Origin: Rhynchopus euleeides
Taxonomy: Eukaryota; Euglenozoa; Diplonemea; Diplonemida; Diplonemidae
DNA length: 64,000 nucleotides
Assembly: GCA_963210315.1 (NCBI GenBank)
Contig: OY723256.1
Location: forward strand, 1,178,001-1,242,000
Direction of reading: 5' to 3'
Of the stretch, positions 40,984-53,300 are shown piece by piece; positions within the stretch are counted from its first letter, which is position 1, and every line of letters begins with the position of its first letter. Below the pieces are notes generated by a model. The model saw only the letters and a list, made by a program, of their open reading frames with translations. It had not been told where the DNA came from and did not search any database. The translations under genes were made by a program, and so were the position numbers.

Positions 40984-43431
40984 ATGGCAGCACACGATGA
41001 CCGGGCAATGCTGCTGGAGTTTGCCAACATGTGTGACGACGACGACGATGATGATGAGGCGCTGAGGACGGAGCTCATGCGCGAACAATCTGGCTTCACG
41101 CAGGGGTCGTCGGAGGCGGCACTCCGCTACTTTCCTGACGACACTTCGCAGCCGGTGCCCAACACTGCTGTAGCACCTGTGCAGCCTGTTCAGTGCGAAC
41201 AGGCTGTGCCCGATGCGCCCCCTGCGCCCAGGGCACCCAGCAGCAAGATGGATCTTTTTGGGAAGAAGGAGCCTGCGCCTGCCCCTGAGAAGGCTGAGTT
41301 GTTTACCGAACGCTACAGCGGCCTCCGTGTGCGCAGCCAGTTTGCGCAGCTGGACAAGCTGGCAGAGGACTTCGGCTTCGAGCGGATCAGTGACATTGCG
41401 ACCAAGGCGGATGCTCTCATCAAGCACACCAACTGGATGACATGCGGGGTTGTGGTGATGAAGAGCGGCACGGAGCGTTCCCGGACAGGGAATAAGTTCC
41501 AGAAGTTCCGCCTGCACGACCTCAAAGGCGGGTCCATCCTCCTGATGGCCTTCGACACAGCCTACGACTCGATGTCGACGGCTGTCGACGTGGGGAACGT
41601 GGTGGCAGTCATCGGGCCCACCCTGCTGCCGAGCAAGCCGAACAACGGGCAGGGAGGGGGCACCCCCATGGCCGCCATGACGGTTTCGAATTCATCTTAC
41701 GTCAGAGTGCTGGGGCGCTCGCCCGACCTCGACTTTTGCAAGGGCACGAAGAATGCAGGGGGGAACTGCGGGGCACCGGTCCACAAGGCGGTCGGCGGGT
41801 TCTGCACCTACCATGCATCGCAGCAGTACCGGCAGGCAGGGGCACAGGCAAAAAAGCTGCAGAAGCCCATCAACGTCGACAGCAATGCCGGCATGCAGCA
41901 GGTCCAGGTCCGTCCAAACGGCGTGGGTGGGAACATGCGCATGTCACAGGTGCCCATGCAGAGGCCACCCATGCCTGGTGGCGCACCCATATCCCAGGCA
42001 CCCCCACAGCACGGCGGCAACGCCCTGCAGACCTACCTGCAGCAGGGCGGTGCGGCGAACGGGATGCGCAGCACGCAACAGGCTGGGGGCCACAGCATGC
42101 AGCCTCCGCACCAACCACGCCAGGGGGTCACTCAGTTCGGTGCGCCGCGCCCGCCCCCCTCCGCCGCAGCACAGGGGGCGGCTGCGCATGCCGCAGCCCT
42201 GAAGGCGTCTCACGGCTCGGCAGCTGCCACGCTGGTGCGCAAGCCTGCCGAGAAGAAGAAGGCTGACGGCTTCAGGATCTCGCGCCTTCCGCCTGCCTTC
42301 CCTGGAGCAACCGCCAGCATCGAGGAGCTGAAGAGGTTCGAGGTGATGTACGACGAGTGGCGGCGTATTGCCAGCATCCTGAAGGAGAAGGCGATGCGCG
42401 GGGAGAAGCAGGAGTCCCAGTCGCGGTACGACCCTCGGGGAAAGCCGGCTGCCCCGGTGCTGAAGGCTGCAGAGGAAGAGGTGCCGCGCACGCCTGTGAA
42501 GAGGCCTGTCCCATTTGTGCCGAAGCAGGCAACGCAGCCTGCCGTCAGTGCAGCCAGCGCTGCGCCTGTCAAGCGCAGTGCCCCCTCAGAGCCCGCACCC
42601 ACGCCTGCAGTGTCGCAGTTGATGATGAGGGCTGCGGCGGCGCTGCAGCCGCAGCCCTCTGTGACGCAGTCCCAGCGTCGGGAGGCTTACCTGGAGCGCG
42701 AGTCTAGGAAGAAGGAGGCGCATGCCAAGGCGGTCGCCGCACTGCAGGATGACAATCGGCGGAAGGCGAAGGAGGCTGAGGCGAAGAAGGCTGCTGCAGA
42801 GGAGGAGCGCCAGTCGCGCAAGCGCGCCAGGGAGCGCGCGGCCCGCAAGGAGCAGCGGAAGCAGAAGCGGCAGCGGCGCAGCGGGTCTGCGGATTCCAGC
42901 TCCTCCTCGTCGTCCTCAGGGTCGTCGTCGTCATCTTCATCCTCATCCAGCTCGTCGCAGGGGATGAAGCCGCTGCCGAAGGGCATTGCTCCCAAGTCTG
43001 CAGCGCCTGCCATGCCTGAGTACGTCCAGAAGGCCATGAACATGGCGCGCCACGTCCGCACCGACTCTATTCTGGAAGCCCTGGAGCGGCAGGGCAACGC
43101 AATGGACGAGATGGAGAACACAAAGGAGATCCTCATCAATGCATACCGCTGCGACACCTGCCAGGTGTTCCACGAGTCGAAGAGCAACAAGTGCAAGACG
43201 CAGGGGCATCCTGTGACGCACATCTCGCAGGTGCCGAAGCGGTTCTACGAATGCAGGGCATGCAAGAAGCGGACTTATGTGGTGCACCCCCTTCGGAAGC
43301 TGCCTGCCTCCTGCCAGTGTGGCAACGTGCATTTCGACCCCTGTGGAATGCGGAAGTCCCGCGAGTCCAAGATCAACACGATGTCTGTCGCAGGGGAAGG
43401 GTTGGAGTCCTACGGCGTCAGCCCCTACTGA
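40984..43431 (+). CDS. MCM10: MCM10, DNA replication initiation factor
   Basis: A single exon of 815 residues from ATG 40984 (context CACCATGG). MCM10 binds the CMG helicase, DNA polymerase alpha and single- and double-stranded DNA, and is needed to start replication in the nucleus. The N-terminus is acidic (seven Asp at ~18-24). The internal OB-fold and zinc-finger domain span about 105-290: it begins YSGLRVRSQF, and the CCCH finger starts at C252 (FCKGTKNAGGNCGAPVHKA, then GFCTYH). A disordered Ala/Gln/Pro-rich linker, a charged Lys/Glu/Arg helix (~560-640) and a poly-Ser run (~640-655) follow. The C-terminal zinc ribbon starts at C723 (CDTCQVFH, CKTQGHPVTH, FYECRACKKRTY), as in animal MCM10; yeast forms lack most of it. 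It is complete, with no sign of decay. Confidence 0.92.
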   Translation: MAAHDDRAMLLEFANMCDDDDDDDEALRTELMREQSGFTQGSSEAALRYFPDDTSQPVPNTAVAPVQPVQCEQAVPDAPPAPRAPSSKMDLFGKKEPAPAPEKAELFTERYSGLRVRSQFAQLDKLAEDFGFERISDIATKADALIKHTNWMTCGVVVMKSGTERSRTGNKFQKFRLHDLKGGSILLMAFDTAYDSMSTAVDVGNVVAVIGPTLLPSKPNNGQGGGTPMAAMTVSNSSYVRVLGRSPDLDFCKGTKNAGGNCGAPVHKAVGGFCTYHASQQYRQAGAQAKKLQKPINVDSNAGMQQVQVRPNGVGGNMRMSQVPMQRPPMPGGAPISQAPPQHGGNALQTYLQQGGAANGMRSTQQAGGHSMQPPHQPRQGVTQFGAPRPPPSAAAQGAAAHAAALKASHGSAAATLVRKPAEKKKADGFRISRLPPAFPGATASIEELKRFEVMYDEWRRIASILKEKAMRGEKQESQSRYDPRGKPAAPVLKAAEEEVPRTPVKRPVPFVPKQATQPAVSAASAAPVKRSAPSEPAPTPAVSQLMMRAAAALQPQPSVTQSQRREAYLERESRKKEAHAKAVAALQDDNRRKAKEAEAKKAAAEEERQSRKRARERAARKEQRKQKRQRRSGSADSSSSSSSSGSSSSSSSSSSSSQGMKPLPKGIAPKSAAPAMPEYVQKAMNMARHVRTDSILEALERQGNAMDEMENTKEILINAYRCDTCQVFHESKSNKCKTQGHPVTHISQVPKRFYECRACKKRTYVVHPLRKLPASCQCGNVHFDPCGMRKSRESKINTMSVAGEGLESYGVSPY

Positions 43432-44750
43432 GCAGACCCGCGAATAGGCAAGGCCGCTGCGGTGCGATGCTCTACGATGGAAACGCCCTTCTGACAGAAA
43501 GGTGCCTCAAGGCTGGCCTTCCCGCACCCCTTTCTGCCTGGCAACAGAGCAGAATGCAGTGGTGGGTATTGTTTTCGTGCCACAGGACTCTGGTCGGTGT
43601 TAAAAATAGAACGGGGGGGGAGACGAGCGGGCAGCACAGGCAACTTCCACAGCAGGGGGTTGTTTGCGGAAGTTGCCCTTGTTTCTCCCGGCTGTGGCGC
43701 ACAAACACCATCACCATATCTTTTGCTTTTGTTTGTGTCGCCTTTCTTGCCCCTCCCCCCTCCCCACGACATCGGGCGGTGCTGTTTTGCGGCTATCTGC
43801 TGCTCTCCCGCTATCTTAGCCGAAGAGTGGGTGGGACGGTGGGAGGGCTTTTAGAAAGGGCCCCCTGGGGGCCAGTTCCGGACAACGGCTTACGAACCCC
43901 TTACCCCCATCCCCCGAAGACACGGCGGGTGACAGTGCCTTTACTGTTTCCTACAAATTTACCCCCCCTCCCAAAGATGGCTTCACAGCAGAGCCCACTG
44001 TCGAATGAATCTGTTAGAGTGTTACCGAGAAGGCATATTAGAGATGGAATCAGCCGGAGAACGAATCGGTGTAACTGGTGTTGTGTGCTGCGTATCCTCC
44101 AGGCAGAGGCGGGGTTCCTGCGATGCGCACGGTGTATCGGAGATGCAATGCAGACATCCGCAGTCCAGCCCCCCCACCCCCACACCCTTCCTCAGCCCCC
44201 CTTAGCATTGTGGCACGACACACGCCAATCAACGCACCATCTCGGACACACATCATGCATAACGAGTGAAGGGAAAGTCAGCTCTGGATCTCACTTTTCC
44301 CCACTTCACCATCCCCTGCGGCCCAGCTCCAGTGAGCGCTGCCGGGGTTCGTCATCTATCTCGCCCCCAGGGGCGGAAGGCCGTGGCGAGTTGGACCTTC
44401 GTGTCCTTTTCTCGACATTCATATCCAACCTTCCTGCCTAGGTGCAGGCCGGCGGGTGGCACCAGCACAGCATGCAACATGATGACAACATCCAAGTGTT
44501 CAATACCTGATCTCTCAGTCGGAAGGCTTTCTGCCTCTTGACGATAAACACTTTTCATTGTCCTGACCTCTGATTGCAATGCGAGTGCACATTTGACCGA
44601 GCTAGCCACCTTGGTTATTATAGCCCAGGTGTGTGGGGAGTACCCATGCGGCATCTCCCTCCCCAGCCTGCAGCAATGCCACGCCATACGGCTTGCAGAA
44701 CCTCACCTCTGGCTTTTTGCCAATTTTGTTGCGGAACCCCCCCCCCCCCC
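43432..44750. other. No gene recognised (MCM10 3' flank)
   Basis: Mixed sequence with several poly-C or poly-G tracts. A plus-strand frame running through MCM10 in another phase continues here to 44441; it is a shadow frame. No RNA gene or repeat stands out. Confidence 0.45.
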
Positions 44751-44766
44751 TAGGGGGGGTCATAAG

Positions 44767-46175
44767 CACGGTGGGATCTTGTAAATTTTACATGTATAAC
44801 TACAAGTATATACATGTATTATACATGTATAATACTTGCATGTCAACTATTATACATGTATAATACATGTATATGCCTGAAATATACATGTAAAATACAT
44901 GTATATCAAGTAAAAATACATGTATAATACTTGCATGTCAACTATTATACATGCATTTTTACTTGATATACATGTATTTTACATGTATATTTCATGCATT
45001 TACATGTATTTTACATGTATAATACTTGTCATGCAAGTATTATACATGTAAAATACTTGCATGACAAGTAAAATACATGTATAATACTTGCATGACAAGT
45101 AAAATACTTGCATGCAAGTAAAATACATGTATTTTACTTGCATGCAAGTATTTTACTTGTCATGCAAGTATTTTACATGTATAATACTTGCATGACAAGT
45201 ATTATACATGTAAAATACATGTAAATGCATGAAATATACATGTAAAATACATGTACCGTCACTCAAGTTTTGTTGGTGGGGTAATATATTGGTGGGGTAA
45301 ATATGTTGGTGGGGTACTAATTTGGTGGATTTGGGGCTCTGAAAAAAGTTGGTGGGTTATTACCCCACCAACATAATTACCCCTGGGGCGCATTGTACTT
45401 GGCGATTTTTTCTGGCACCTGGGATTTGGAGCCCCCTGCCCACCCACCCCGACTGCGCGTACGCATGTGCGTACGCCGTCCGCACTTTCTGAAACCGCGC
45501 TGCGTACGCGTACGCAGAAATTGCGTACGGCTGGTATTCCAGGTCTCTCAGCACACAGTAGGCCACCCAGTAGGCTGAGCCCTGGCCTTTGCTCTTGCCT
45601 TTCACAGACGGTTCCTTCGCGCACAAGTGCAAAAGGTACGATTACCTACTCGAAGGCTCGAAGGCTGCTGAGGTTGACGACCGATTTGGTGTGCGGACAT
45701 GGCCGTCTCTTGTACTACATAGACTGCCGTTTGCAGGCGCCGCACGCCCACGCGTACGCCGTATGCATTTTCTGGAAAACGTAGCCATCAGCCGGGCCCC
45801 TTAGGCGTTCGCCACGAAAACGGTAGTCAGCGATGCGCATTGGGGTAATAAATTGGTGGGGTAGATTTGTTGGTGGGGTAAATATGTTGGTGGGGTACTA
45901 ATTTGGTGGATTTGGGGGTTCTGGAAGAAGTTGGTGGGTTATTACCCCACCAACATTACTTGAGTGACGGTATATCAAGTAAAAATGCATGTATAATAGT
46001 TGACATGCAAGTATTATACATGTATTTTTACTTGATATACATGTATTTTACATGTATATTTCAGGCATATACATGTATTATACATGTATAATAGTTGACA
46101 TGCATGTATTATACATGTATAATACATGTATTATACTTGTAGTTATACATGTAAAATTTACAAGATCCCACCGTG
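44767..46175. mobile_element. AT-rich palindromic TIR element nested in the outer element
   Basis: It begins CACGGTGGGATCTTG and ends with the exact inverse. The first 43 bases of each end are a perfect inverted repeat, and the arms stay matched for about 200 bases (44767-44980 against 45970-46175). The arms are made of TACATGTA, TTTTACATGTA and ACTTGCATG words. A further segment (44977-45255) is a long palindrome centred near 45125. A 2-bp AG may be the target duplication. The CAC..GTG termini recall CACTA elements, but this is weak. No gene is seen. Confidence 0.65.
45256..45970. mobile_element. 715-bp MITE with TA target duplication, nested
   Basis: Perfect 13-bp termini CCGTCACTCAAGT and inverse; with two mismatches the inverted repeat runs to ~30 bases into GTTGGTGGGGTAATA. 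It is flanked by TA on both sides. Inside are two direct ~110-base copies (about 45273-45385 and 45842-45955) built on TTGGTGGGGTA boxes, each ending in a hairpin GTTGGTGGG..CCCACCAAC. The middle holds palindromic CGCGTACGC/GCGTACGC words (45455-45530, 45745-45765). Confidence 0.75.
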
Positions 46176-47338
46176 AGCCCCCCTAAAAACGTACAAATAC
46201 CAAAAATTTTAACATACCATCAGAACCGCCCTAATACCTGATCTGACCCGAAAATCCGACCCATACCCCCCCGGAAACCGTCTGGAGCCCACTTGTGACA
46301 CCTGATGCGCACTTTTGTGATGATTTTTTGGGGTCCTAAAAAATGTACCTCAGTTTCGTACCTTGCCTTTGTACCTGAACCACTCCCGACCGCAATATTT
46401 CGTTCTTTGCCTTTTCTGCGGTGGTTCCGGCTCAGGTGGCACGATGTTGCCTCCCCAGTGCCTCGGCAAGGTCTTTCTTGTACCTGATTGGTGGGAATGT
46501 TGTGTTGTTGCGCCAGCTGAATGAGTTCAGCCACCTTCTGGGTGTAGTACACCACGCAGTCTCAACAGCACGTATGAGAGTGTACCATGTGAGGACTCAA
46601 CAAAGTCATTGGATAGGCATCTGCCTGCCGACTCAACCCCCACAGTGCGACCGCAAGATCGTCAGGGATGTCTCAACGCCAGGGGAATACTCTCCCCTGG
46701 CGTTGTACAACCCTACTCTTAATCCTCGGGTCCTCTCCTGGAGGCGGTGGTGGCGGGCCCGCAACGCTTCGTACTTCCGGTACGGACTGGGGTAGTCTGC
46801 CCGGCTGACCCGCTCATCGCTTCCTAGATCATCTGCTGCTCTGGAGCTGCCATCACTCACTGCCCACATCAGTTGGTGTAGGGGTAGGAGCAGGAGGAGT
46901 GGGAGGAGTAGGAGTGCAGGTGACATCTTTCTTGGCCAGCAAGGAACGCCGCTTTTCGCACGTGCGTGCAGTTGATGCACCACTGCATATATCTGTCGTC
47001 ACCACGTCCCACTCGCTCTCCTATGTACCCAGCCCGACGGAGCGCCCGAAATAATGTCGCCTCACGGATGTCGTGTGCCGTTTTCTTCTGACGCAGGTCT
47101 GCCACAACGCTCTCTGCCGGGACCCCGCACATCTCCCGTTTGGCGAGCGTCTTTCGAGCAAGGTACCCCTCTGCAGCAGCATCTGACACCTAAAAAAAAT
47201 CTGACACCTCTGCGAGGCCCTAGGCACACGGCATGTGTTGCTCGGCGTGCTGGGTGAGCGTAGTGATACCCTTTCCTTGCAAAGAACGAAATACTGCGGT
47301 CGGGAGTGGTTCAGGTACAAAGGCAAGGTACGAAACTG

Positions 47339-48483
47339 TGGTGTTGCTGAAAGTGCTTCGCATGATGTGCGCACGAACTACGCACAAGTACGCACGAACT
47401 ACGCAATATGGCCTCGTAATGTCACTTTTTTATTTTGTACTGGGGCGGGACCAGTAATTAGCTCAAAAAGGCTGAAAAAATGCCGAAAATTTTCGAATCC
47501 CAGTCAGGGACCACTCTGAATCACCTGTATCGTGCAAAGAAACGGGTTTGTTTGCCGGAAAATCACAATGTGTGCCCTCCACAGGCCCCCCTACCCCCCG
47601 AGTACTCGGGGGGTAGGGGGGTATGAGGGGGGGGGGGTGGTTTCACCCAATTGGTGTTCCCAGTAAGAGGTGTAAATGGACACCCCATGGCCAAAACGAC
47701 CCCACTGCGATCCGCACAGATCCCAAACGTTCCAAATAACGGGTTTTTGGAACACCCAAGGAGGGGGTCCCGCTGGGTGGGCTGGTGTGGTTGCCTCTCA
47801 GTCACATCCTATGACCAGCCCCTGGGCCAGACCCACGTTTCACGGACGAAGCTTGACAGCTCGACCACAGAAATGACCCCACTACGATCCGCACAGATTC
47901 CAAATAGTCAAAGGAACAGGGTTTTGCAACACCCGAGTAGGGGGCTCCTTTAGGGGGCGTTTTGGGACAATCTCGGCTCTGTAGTGATAAGGGGTTTCGC
48001 AGGCAGTGTCCTTAGCCTTCAGCCACTGTCAAGTAAGCCCATTCTATGGCTTGTCTTGAGGGTGCGTTGTCATCTGTTGGTCCCAGGTACAGACAAACAA
48101 ACGCTGCAGCTGGGCGAGGGCTGACTGATGTGTCTTCCGACGTTCGAGACTTCGGACAACCTAGTTTGGTGAGTCTCGAGCCAGGCTCCTAGGGCCTCCA
48201 GAGACAGGTCCTTCCGCAGCAGTCAGAAGGATGACTTCCTGCAAACCAGAGGGCCTGGGTGGATATTTGGGATACATGGAGGCCCCCTACATCAGGAAAT
48301 GGGCACCACAAGGTCTGGGACGAGGCCGGTGGTAGTGTTGGTGCAGTCTGGGCTCTGTATTGGAGGTAGCGTGTTTCCCACAGGAGAGAATAAAAAAGTG
48401 GCATTATTGCTTATGCACAATGTACGCACAAACTACGCAAAACTACGCACGAACTACGCAATTTGGGCCTTTCAGCAACACCA
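47339..48483. mobile_element. 1145-bp TIR element inserted in the right arm
   Basis: The ends are perfect 15-bp inverted repeats, TGGTGTTGCTGAAAG (47339-47353) and its complement (48469-48483), flanked by a 6-bp direct duplication AAACTG (47333-47338, 48484-48489). Removing it restores the continuity of the outer element's right arm against its left arm, which confirms the insertion. Next to both ends are CGCACGAACTACGCAAT-type words. It encodes nothing recognisable. Confidence 0.8.
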
Positions 48484-48668
48484 AAACTGAGGTACATTTT
48501 TTAGGACCCCAAAAAATCATCACAAAAGTGCGCATCAGGTGTCACAAGTGGGCTCCAGACGGTTTCCGGGGGGGTATGGGTCGGATTTTCGGGTCAGATC
48601 AGGTATTAGGGCGGTTCTGATGGTATGTTGAAAAATGTGGTTTTGTACGGGCTTATGACCCCCCCCTA

Positions 48669-50300
48669 CCCCCCCCCCCCCCGCTCCTCCATCCCCTCCC
48701 ATCTGCAACACCCCATTCGGGAGACGTGCGGCTTTCACTTTTCGCCCACCATCACACACCACCCGCCCTCACAGGAGACACAGCCACGCCCTGCCCGCTC
48801 ACCTCCGAGCTGCGTGTGGGGAGTGGGGGCCCCGGATAGGATTGGGTAATCCTGGGGACGGGAGGGGCGTTCACGCCGTAGTGCTTTCACCTCTCTTCCC
48901 TTTTCTCTCTCTGCCCCACTACTTCCCCTGCCCCCCCCCCCGTCTCCCAGCTGGTGCGATCTGGATACATTGGTGTGCTGTGATGATGTCCCTCAATGTC
49001 GGCCCCGCGGCCCTGCAGGTATGAAGAAGTTCTCTGAACAACAGGCTGCCCCTGCCTGCCGTGCAGCCTCCATAATTTAAATTCCGTTCCTCCCTTCTCC
49101 TGCGCAAAAGGACCACCCCTCATCCCACCTGACTGTCAGAGGTGGCAAGTCTTAGGTATCTTTGGAATCTATCTAACGTGTTCCTGCTACCCTCTTATAC
49201 TCTATAAGGACCTGGGCAACACAGCTGGAGGACATAGCATATCAGGTTCGTAACGGGATGTCATTAAGAGTGATCCGCGTGGGGTTAGTCTCTGGCCCAT
49301 ATCCCCCTGGCCTATAAACGCTTCTTTCTCTGCGTAGCACCCACCCCACACCCCACCCACCCCCCCCCCCCCCCCCCCGACGTTGGGAACTCTCGGGGTG
49401 TGCAGCTCGCGTCTTGCAGCTGAACCATGACATACAAGCGCCATCAGGGGGGTCAGCTCAGCTGTCGCCCTGCGCCAGGGGGTAAGGAGGGTTGCGAGGG
49501 GGTGGTAGTGGGGGAGGGGTGAAGCCTGCGGGTCTTCGGGGGGGGGGGGGGGGAAGAGCTGAAACCTGCAGGGGCATCGAGCGGAAACTTCCCCCCACCC
49601 GGATCGCGCGAGTGATGCGGAGTTGGCGGGTGATGCAGAGAAGCAGCTGGGGGGTGGTGGCCATGGGGTTCGTTGGGCTCCGCCCATCGGCTCCATCGCA
49701 CCGGCGCCTGGCGTTCAGCGCCGCACGGCGCGGGGAGGAGGGGGTTGGGGGTTGGGGGAGGGTGGGAATGGCAGGCAGTCCGACGCAGCCGCAAACCACA
49801 GCGCCAAACAACGGGGGTCAGCTCAGCTGTCGCCCGTGCGCCAGAAGGGTCGTGAAGGGAAGCCGCTTCACGGGGGTTTCGGGGTCAGGGCGGGGAGGGC
49901 CTGTTTAGGAAGGGAGACGCACCCACTGCGCTGCGTGGCTCTGCGCCACGACCTCGCTGCTCGCCGACGCTGCTGAACCGTCTTCCCCGGGTCGCGAGAG
50001 TGACGCGGTGGAAGCGGAGTGGGGAGGGGAGGGGTGTGGGCTTGGGCTTGGGATGGGTGGTTGGGATCCATCGCTGCCGTTGACGTGATGCCGGATGTGG
50101 GGGGGTGGGGTGGTTGGGTTCCCTCCCAGCTGCGCAGGGGGAGGGGAGGGGAAGGGTTTGAGCCGTATGGTCTTGTGGTCGGCTTACCTTCCCCGGGTCA
50201 GCATATATCCGGTTTCCATCGGCATGCAGTCGGAGCCTCGGGTTATAGACAGGGTTTAATAAAAGGCTAAACGGGCTTAGGGTTCTGGGTTGAGGCAGTC
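48669..50300. other. No gene recognised; C- and G-run-rich DNA
   Basis: Long homopolymer tracts (48668-48683, 49363-49378, 49540-49552). A ~360-base direct duplication is suggested by GGTCAGCTCAGCTGTCGCCC at 49450 and 49808, followed by similar CGCGxGAGTGAxGCGG words at 49606 and 49991. Long frames on the C-rich strand reflect composition, not coding. Confidence 0.45.
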
Positions 50301-53300
50301 GGCCTCCTGTTATATGGGTTCCTGGGCAGCATGCTGTTGCAGGTGTCTTACTGCCCGCCGAGGAAGACAAAGGGTGGTCGTCTCGAGTCACCTGGGGGAA
50401 TCCCTTGGTATTGGGGCATTCGGATTGTCCCCAGAGCAGACTTTCATGAATATCAACGCTGCTCGGCGATGTCGCGACCTCTGGACTGCTCCACCGAGCA
50501 CCAGCTTTGCTCTGCTGATCAGGCGATGTCTGCAGGGCACCCCTGTGTGCTGACTGCAGGCAGCAGTTGCATAGCCATGAACCGGTTTATCAACAACCAG
50601 TCCAACCCCGCTTGTGACCTGGACACCTTGCGGTAAACCTGCATCATGCATGCACGAGCCAGAGAGCTAGCAGCCAGTCGTTGTCAACGGCAGGTTCCTG
50701 GCCTGGCTTTGTACCAGCACCAGCCCAACCCCGCTTGTGACCTGGAATGCGTCTTGCTGTCGTGGGTTGATCATTCTTGGGAGTGGATGCCTGCCAGTTG
50801 CAGGTCACACTGCGCAATACCATACCGACCTCGAAGGTCGGACCAATCGGCTGTCGTCTGGCTGTGGCATCGAGTGTCCAGCTGAGGGTTCTTCGCCTGC
50901 CGTGTGTCACGGAAGGGCTTGTATGCCCAGACACCCCGACAGCCCTCTGTGGTGAGATGTGCCGCTCACTTCCCTCGTGCGGGTCACAACGAGCCCAGTA
51001 CCGGATTGGTCATCTCGGCGGGATCTCTGGTCGGGTAAATAGCTACGGGTCACTGATGCACACCGTACGGTCCTAAGTAGGTTTATGGTTGCCTCATGGG
51101 TTATGGTCTTTCGCTCTCGGACCAACGTTAATGGTACTCAACCGGGTATGATAATGTGGCTTGCGTGTAATTCAACTCTCTTTATCGTACTGTCCCTTGT
51201 CGGCGTATCGCTATCCAGGAAGGTTCGGGCGCCACCACTCGCCAGAGGAACGAGTCTGTTGCCCCATCGAGGCACCGTGTCCACCCCCCCTTGCAGTGGA
51301 CCCGGTATCGGATTGGATTTGCGCCTTGGGGCCGCACTGCATCACACTGTGCCAGTATGGCACCTCCATTCGCTCCTCTGTCTGCATCAGAGCGACGCAC
51401 CCCAGTGTATTCGATCTCGACCCTTGTCCAGTAAGGCTCTTCTGCACCACGTGTACCCCTTGGGAGTTGCTTCTCGGCTGCCTTCTCCACACGAGGAAGA
51501 CTTACCGCGTCGTATGCAGCAGAGCCCCCACAGTTCGAGGCACTGAGGCGCTTCCCCTCGACAAGCGGCATGACAAGCAACACTGCCCCACCGTGATTCG
51601 TCGGCTGTCCTTCACATTCCGGTGACAGTGTTACAGCTCGCCTCTCCTTCGTGGGTGTCTGGCGTCGTGACCTACTATAGTGGCATGCCACTCAGCGGTT
51701 GTTGGGTGCATTCGGTGTCGAGAACTGCTGGCAGAGTCCTGTCGGAGCTGCACCTACCCAGCACTGTGGTCGTCCTCTTCCTTATTCACACTGCCACTCC
51801 AGGTCCACCCCGACACCCCAACGCCACTTCTTCCCCTGAAACCTGTTGTGACAGTCTTCGACCACACTTTCGTATGGAAACATCTACACACTCACATCCG
51901 GCCTAGATTCCCTCGCCTCCACTGCGGAAAGGTTTCCGCACTTTGCTTGACTTCGCAGGCACAGCAAGGCACCGCATGACGTGCATGGCATATTCGGGAG
52001 TGTCTCGCCCCACCACCCTCGCACACCTGACATAATCATGGCTTCTTAGCGCCCATTGCGGGTTCGGGATCGGTGTTGGGATGCGACTCGTTCGTTGAGG
52101 CTCGAGAAGCCTGTGGTCACCGAGAGAAAGTCTCCTTTCCGCCTTGTCCATCAGCCTCCAATACAAGACGCGCACGCCTGTAGTTTTCACCAGCAAGGTG
52201 TCTGTTGTCCGGGGATGCGCTGTCATGTTACTCCTCCCGCAGAACTGCGTGCCGGTCTCTGCCCTGCCCCACTCCAATCGGTATGCGTGGTATTTCTGCG
52301 GTTCCCACATACCACCTGCCCTCTGGATGTGAGATCAAGATGGCGCACTCCCTCTGTCACTGCCCCCATCATGGGGCCATCTCTGCTCCTTCGGTTCACA
52401 CATCGAGCGGCCTTGCCTGGCCAATCCAGTTCAGTTGACACAGGTGGGTATCTGGTGTTTATTGGGTTTGTTGGTCAATCTTGTGGTATGGTATTAGTAA
52501 ACTGACGGGACATGCTGGTTTGCTGCCGATTTACTAACTACTGAGCTATTATCGGGAACAGGGGTCTGTGGTGTCACCAGGGATGATACGGGTTGGTTCT
52601 AGTTTATGGGGTGGCCTGATGTCTGGCCAAGGAGGCGTGATTGATTCTGATAAGTCCATGTTGCGTTCGCCACCTTGCTGTCTCATATATCTTTTCAACG
52701 GCACTCCTGAAAACCGGAGATTCACGAGTTTGCAGCCTGTTCGTCGCTCACATGGTGTTGGCGCTTGAGGTGCGGTTGCGCGGTCTGGAGCTGTCACATG
52801 GCCCAGCGCGGCTGTTAGGGAGACCCAAGGGTCGGAGAACTAATCGGCTGTCGTCCGGCTGTGGCATGGAGTCTCCAGCTGAGGGTTCTTCGCCTGCCGT
52901 GTGTGTCACGGAAGGGCTTGTGTGCCCAGCATGATGCTTCATATGCAGCGCTGGGATGCGTCACCCTGTTCGGCAATAGAGGAATGCAGCTGCGCACGAT
53001 TCCGTCAACCAGCCTCGCGCTGGTCAGCCCGCCAGAGAGGCGGGGTGGGATCACTGTCGCTGTCGCTGTCGGAGGCTGCAGTGGTGTTGATCCTGGATGG
53101 GCTTCGTGTGGTGCCAGAGAGACAGTGTCCATAGCAACGCCCCCGAACCCATCGGTTCTCATCCGCGTCCGTCGGCCACCTGCCACTACCCCGACAGCAC
53201 TCTGGTGAGGTGCCCCGTGGCGCGATATTCACTTATCCACAGGAAGTGAGAACTGCGACTAGTTGACCGAACACTAGGCTAGAGGCCGCATCGCACTTGT

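Larger units (their letters stand above)
44753..48666. mobile_element. Outer non-coding TIR element with TA target duplication
   Basis: The ends are GGGGGGGTCATAAGC (44753-44767) and its inverse (48651-48666), flanked by TA at 44751-44752 and 48667-48668. The inverted arms continue, after removing nested insertions, as 46183-46411 on the left against 47276-47338 plus 48484-48650 on the right. Examples are ACATACCATCAGAACCGCCC and its inverse, and GGTACATTTTTTAGGACCCC and its inverse. Without insertions it would be about 1.36 kb, a MITE-sized Tc1/mariner-like non-autonomous element. Its G-run-plus-TCA terminus resembles the pogo element at 34666. I see no gene in its core (46412-47275). Confidence 0.65.

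Noticed and set aside
43191..44441. 416-codon frame overlapping the end of MCM10
   Set aside because: It reads MCM10 in another phase and then low-complexity flank; no domain and mixed composition.
45256..45970. The two ~110-base direct copies in the nested MITE as LTRs of a tiny retroelement
   Set aside because: The ends are inverted repeats with TA duplication; there is no TG..CA terminus, primer site or polypurine tract.
51055..51085. Resemblance of ACGGTCCTAAGTAGG to a conserved large-subunit rRNA segment
   Set aside because: Only about 12-14 bases agree, and flanking bases do not fit rRNA helices; not enough for an rRNA call.
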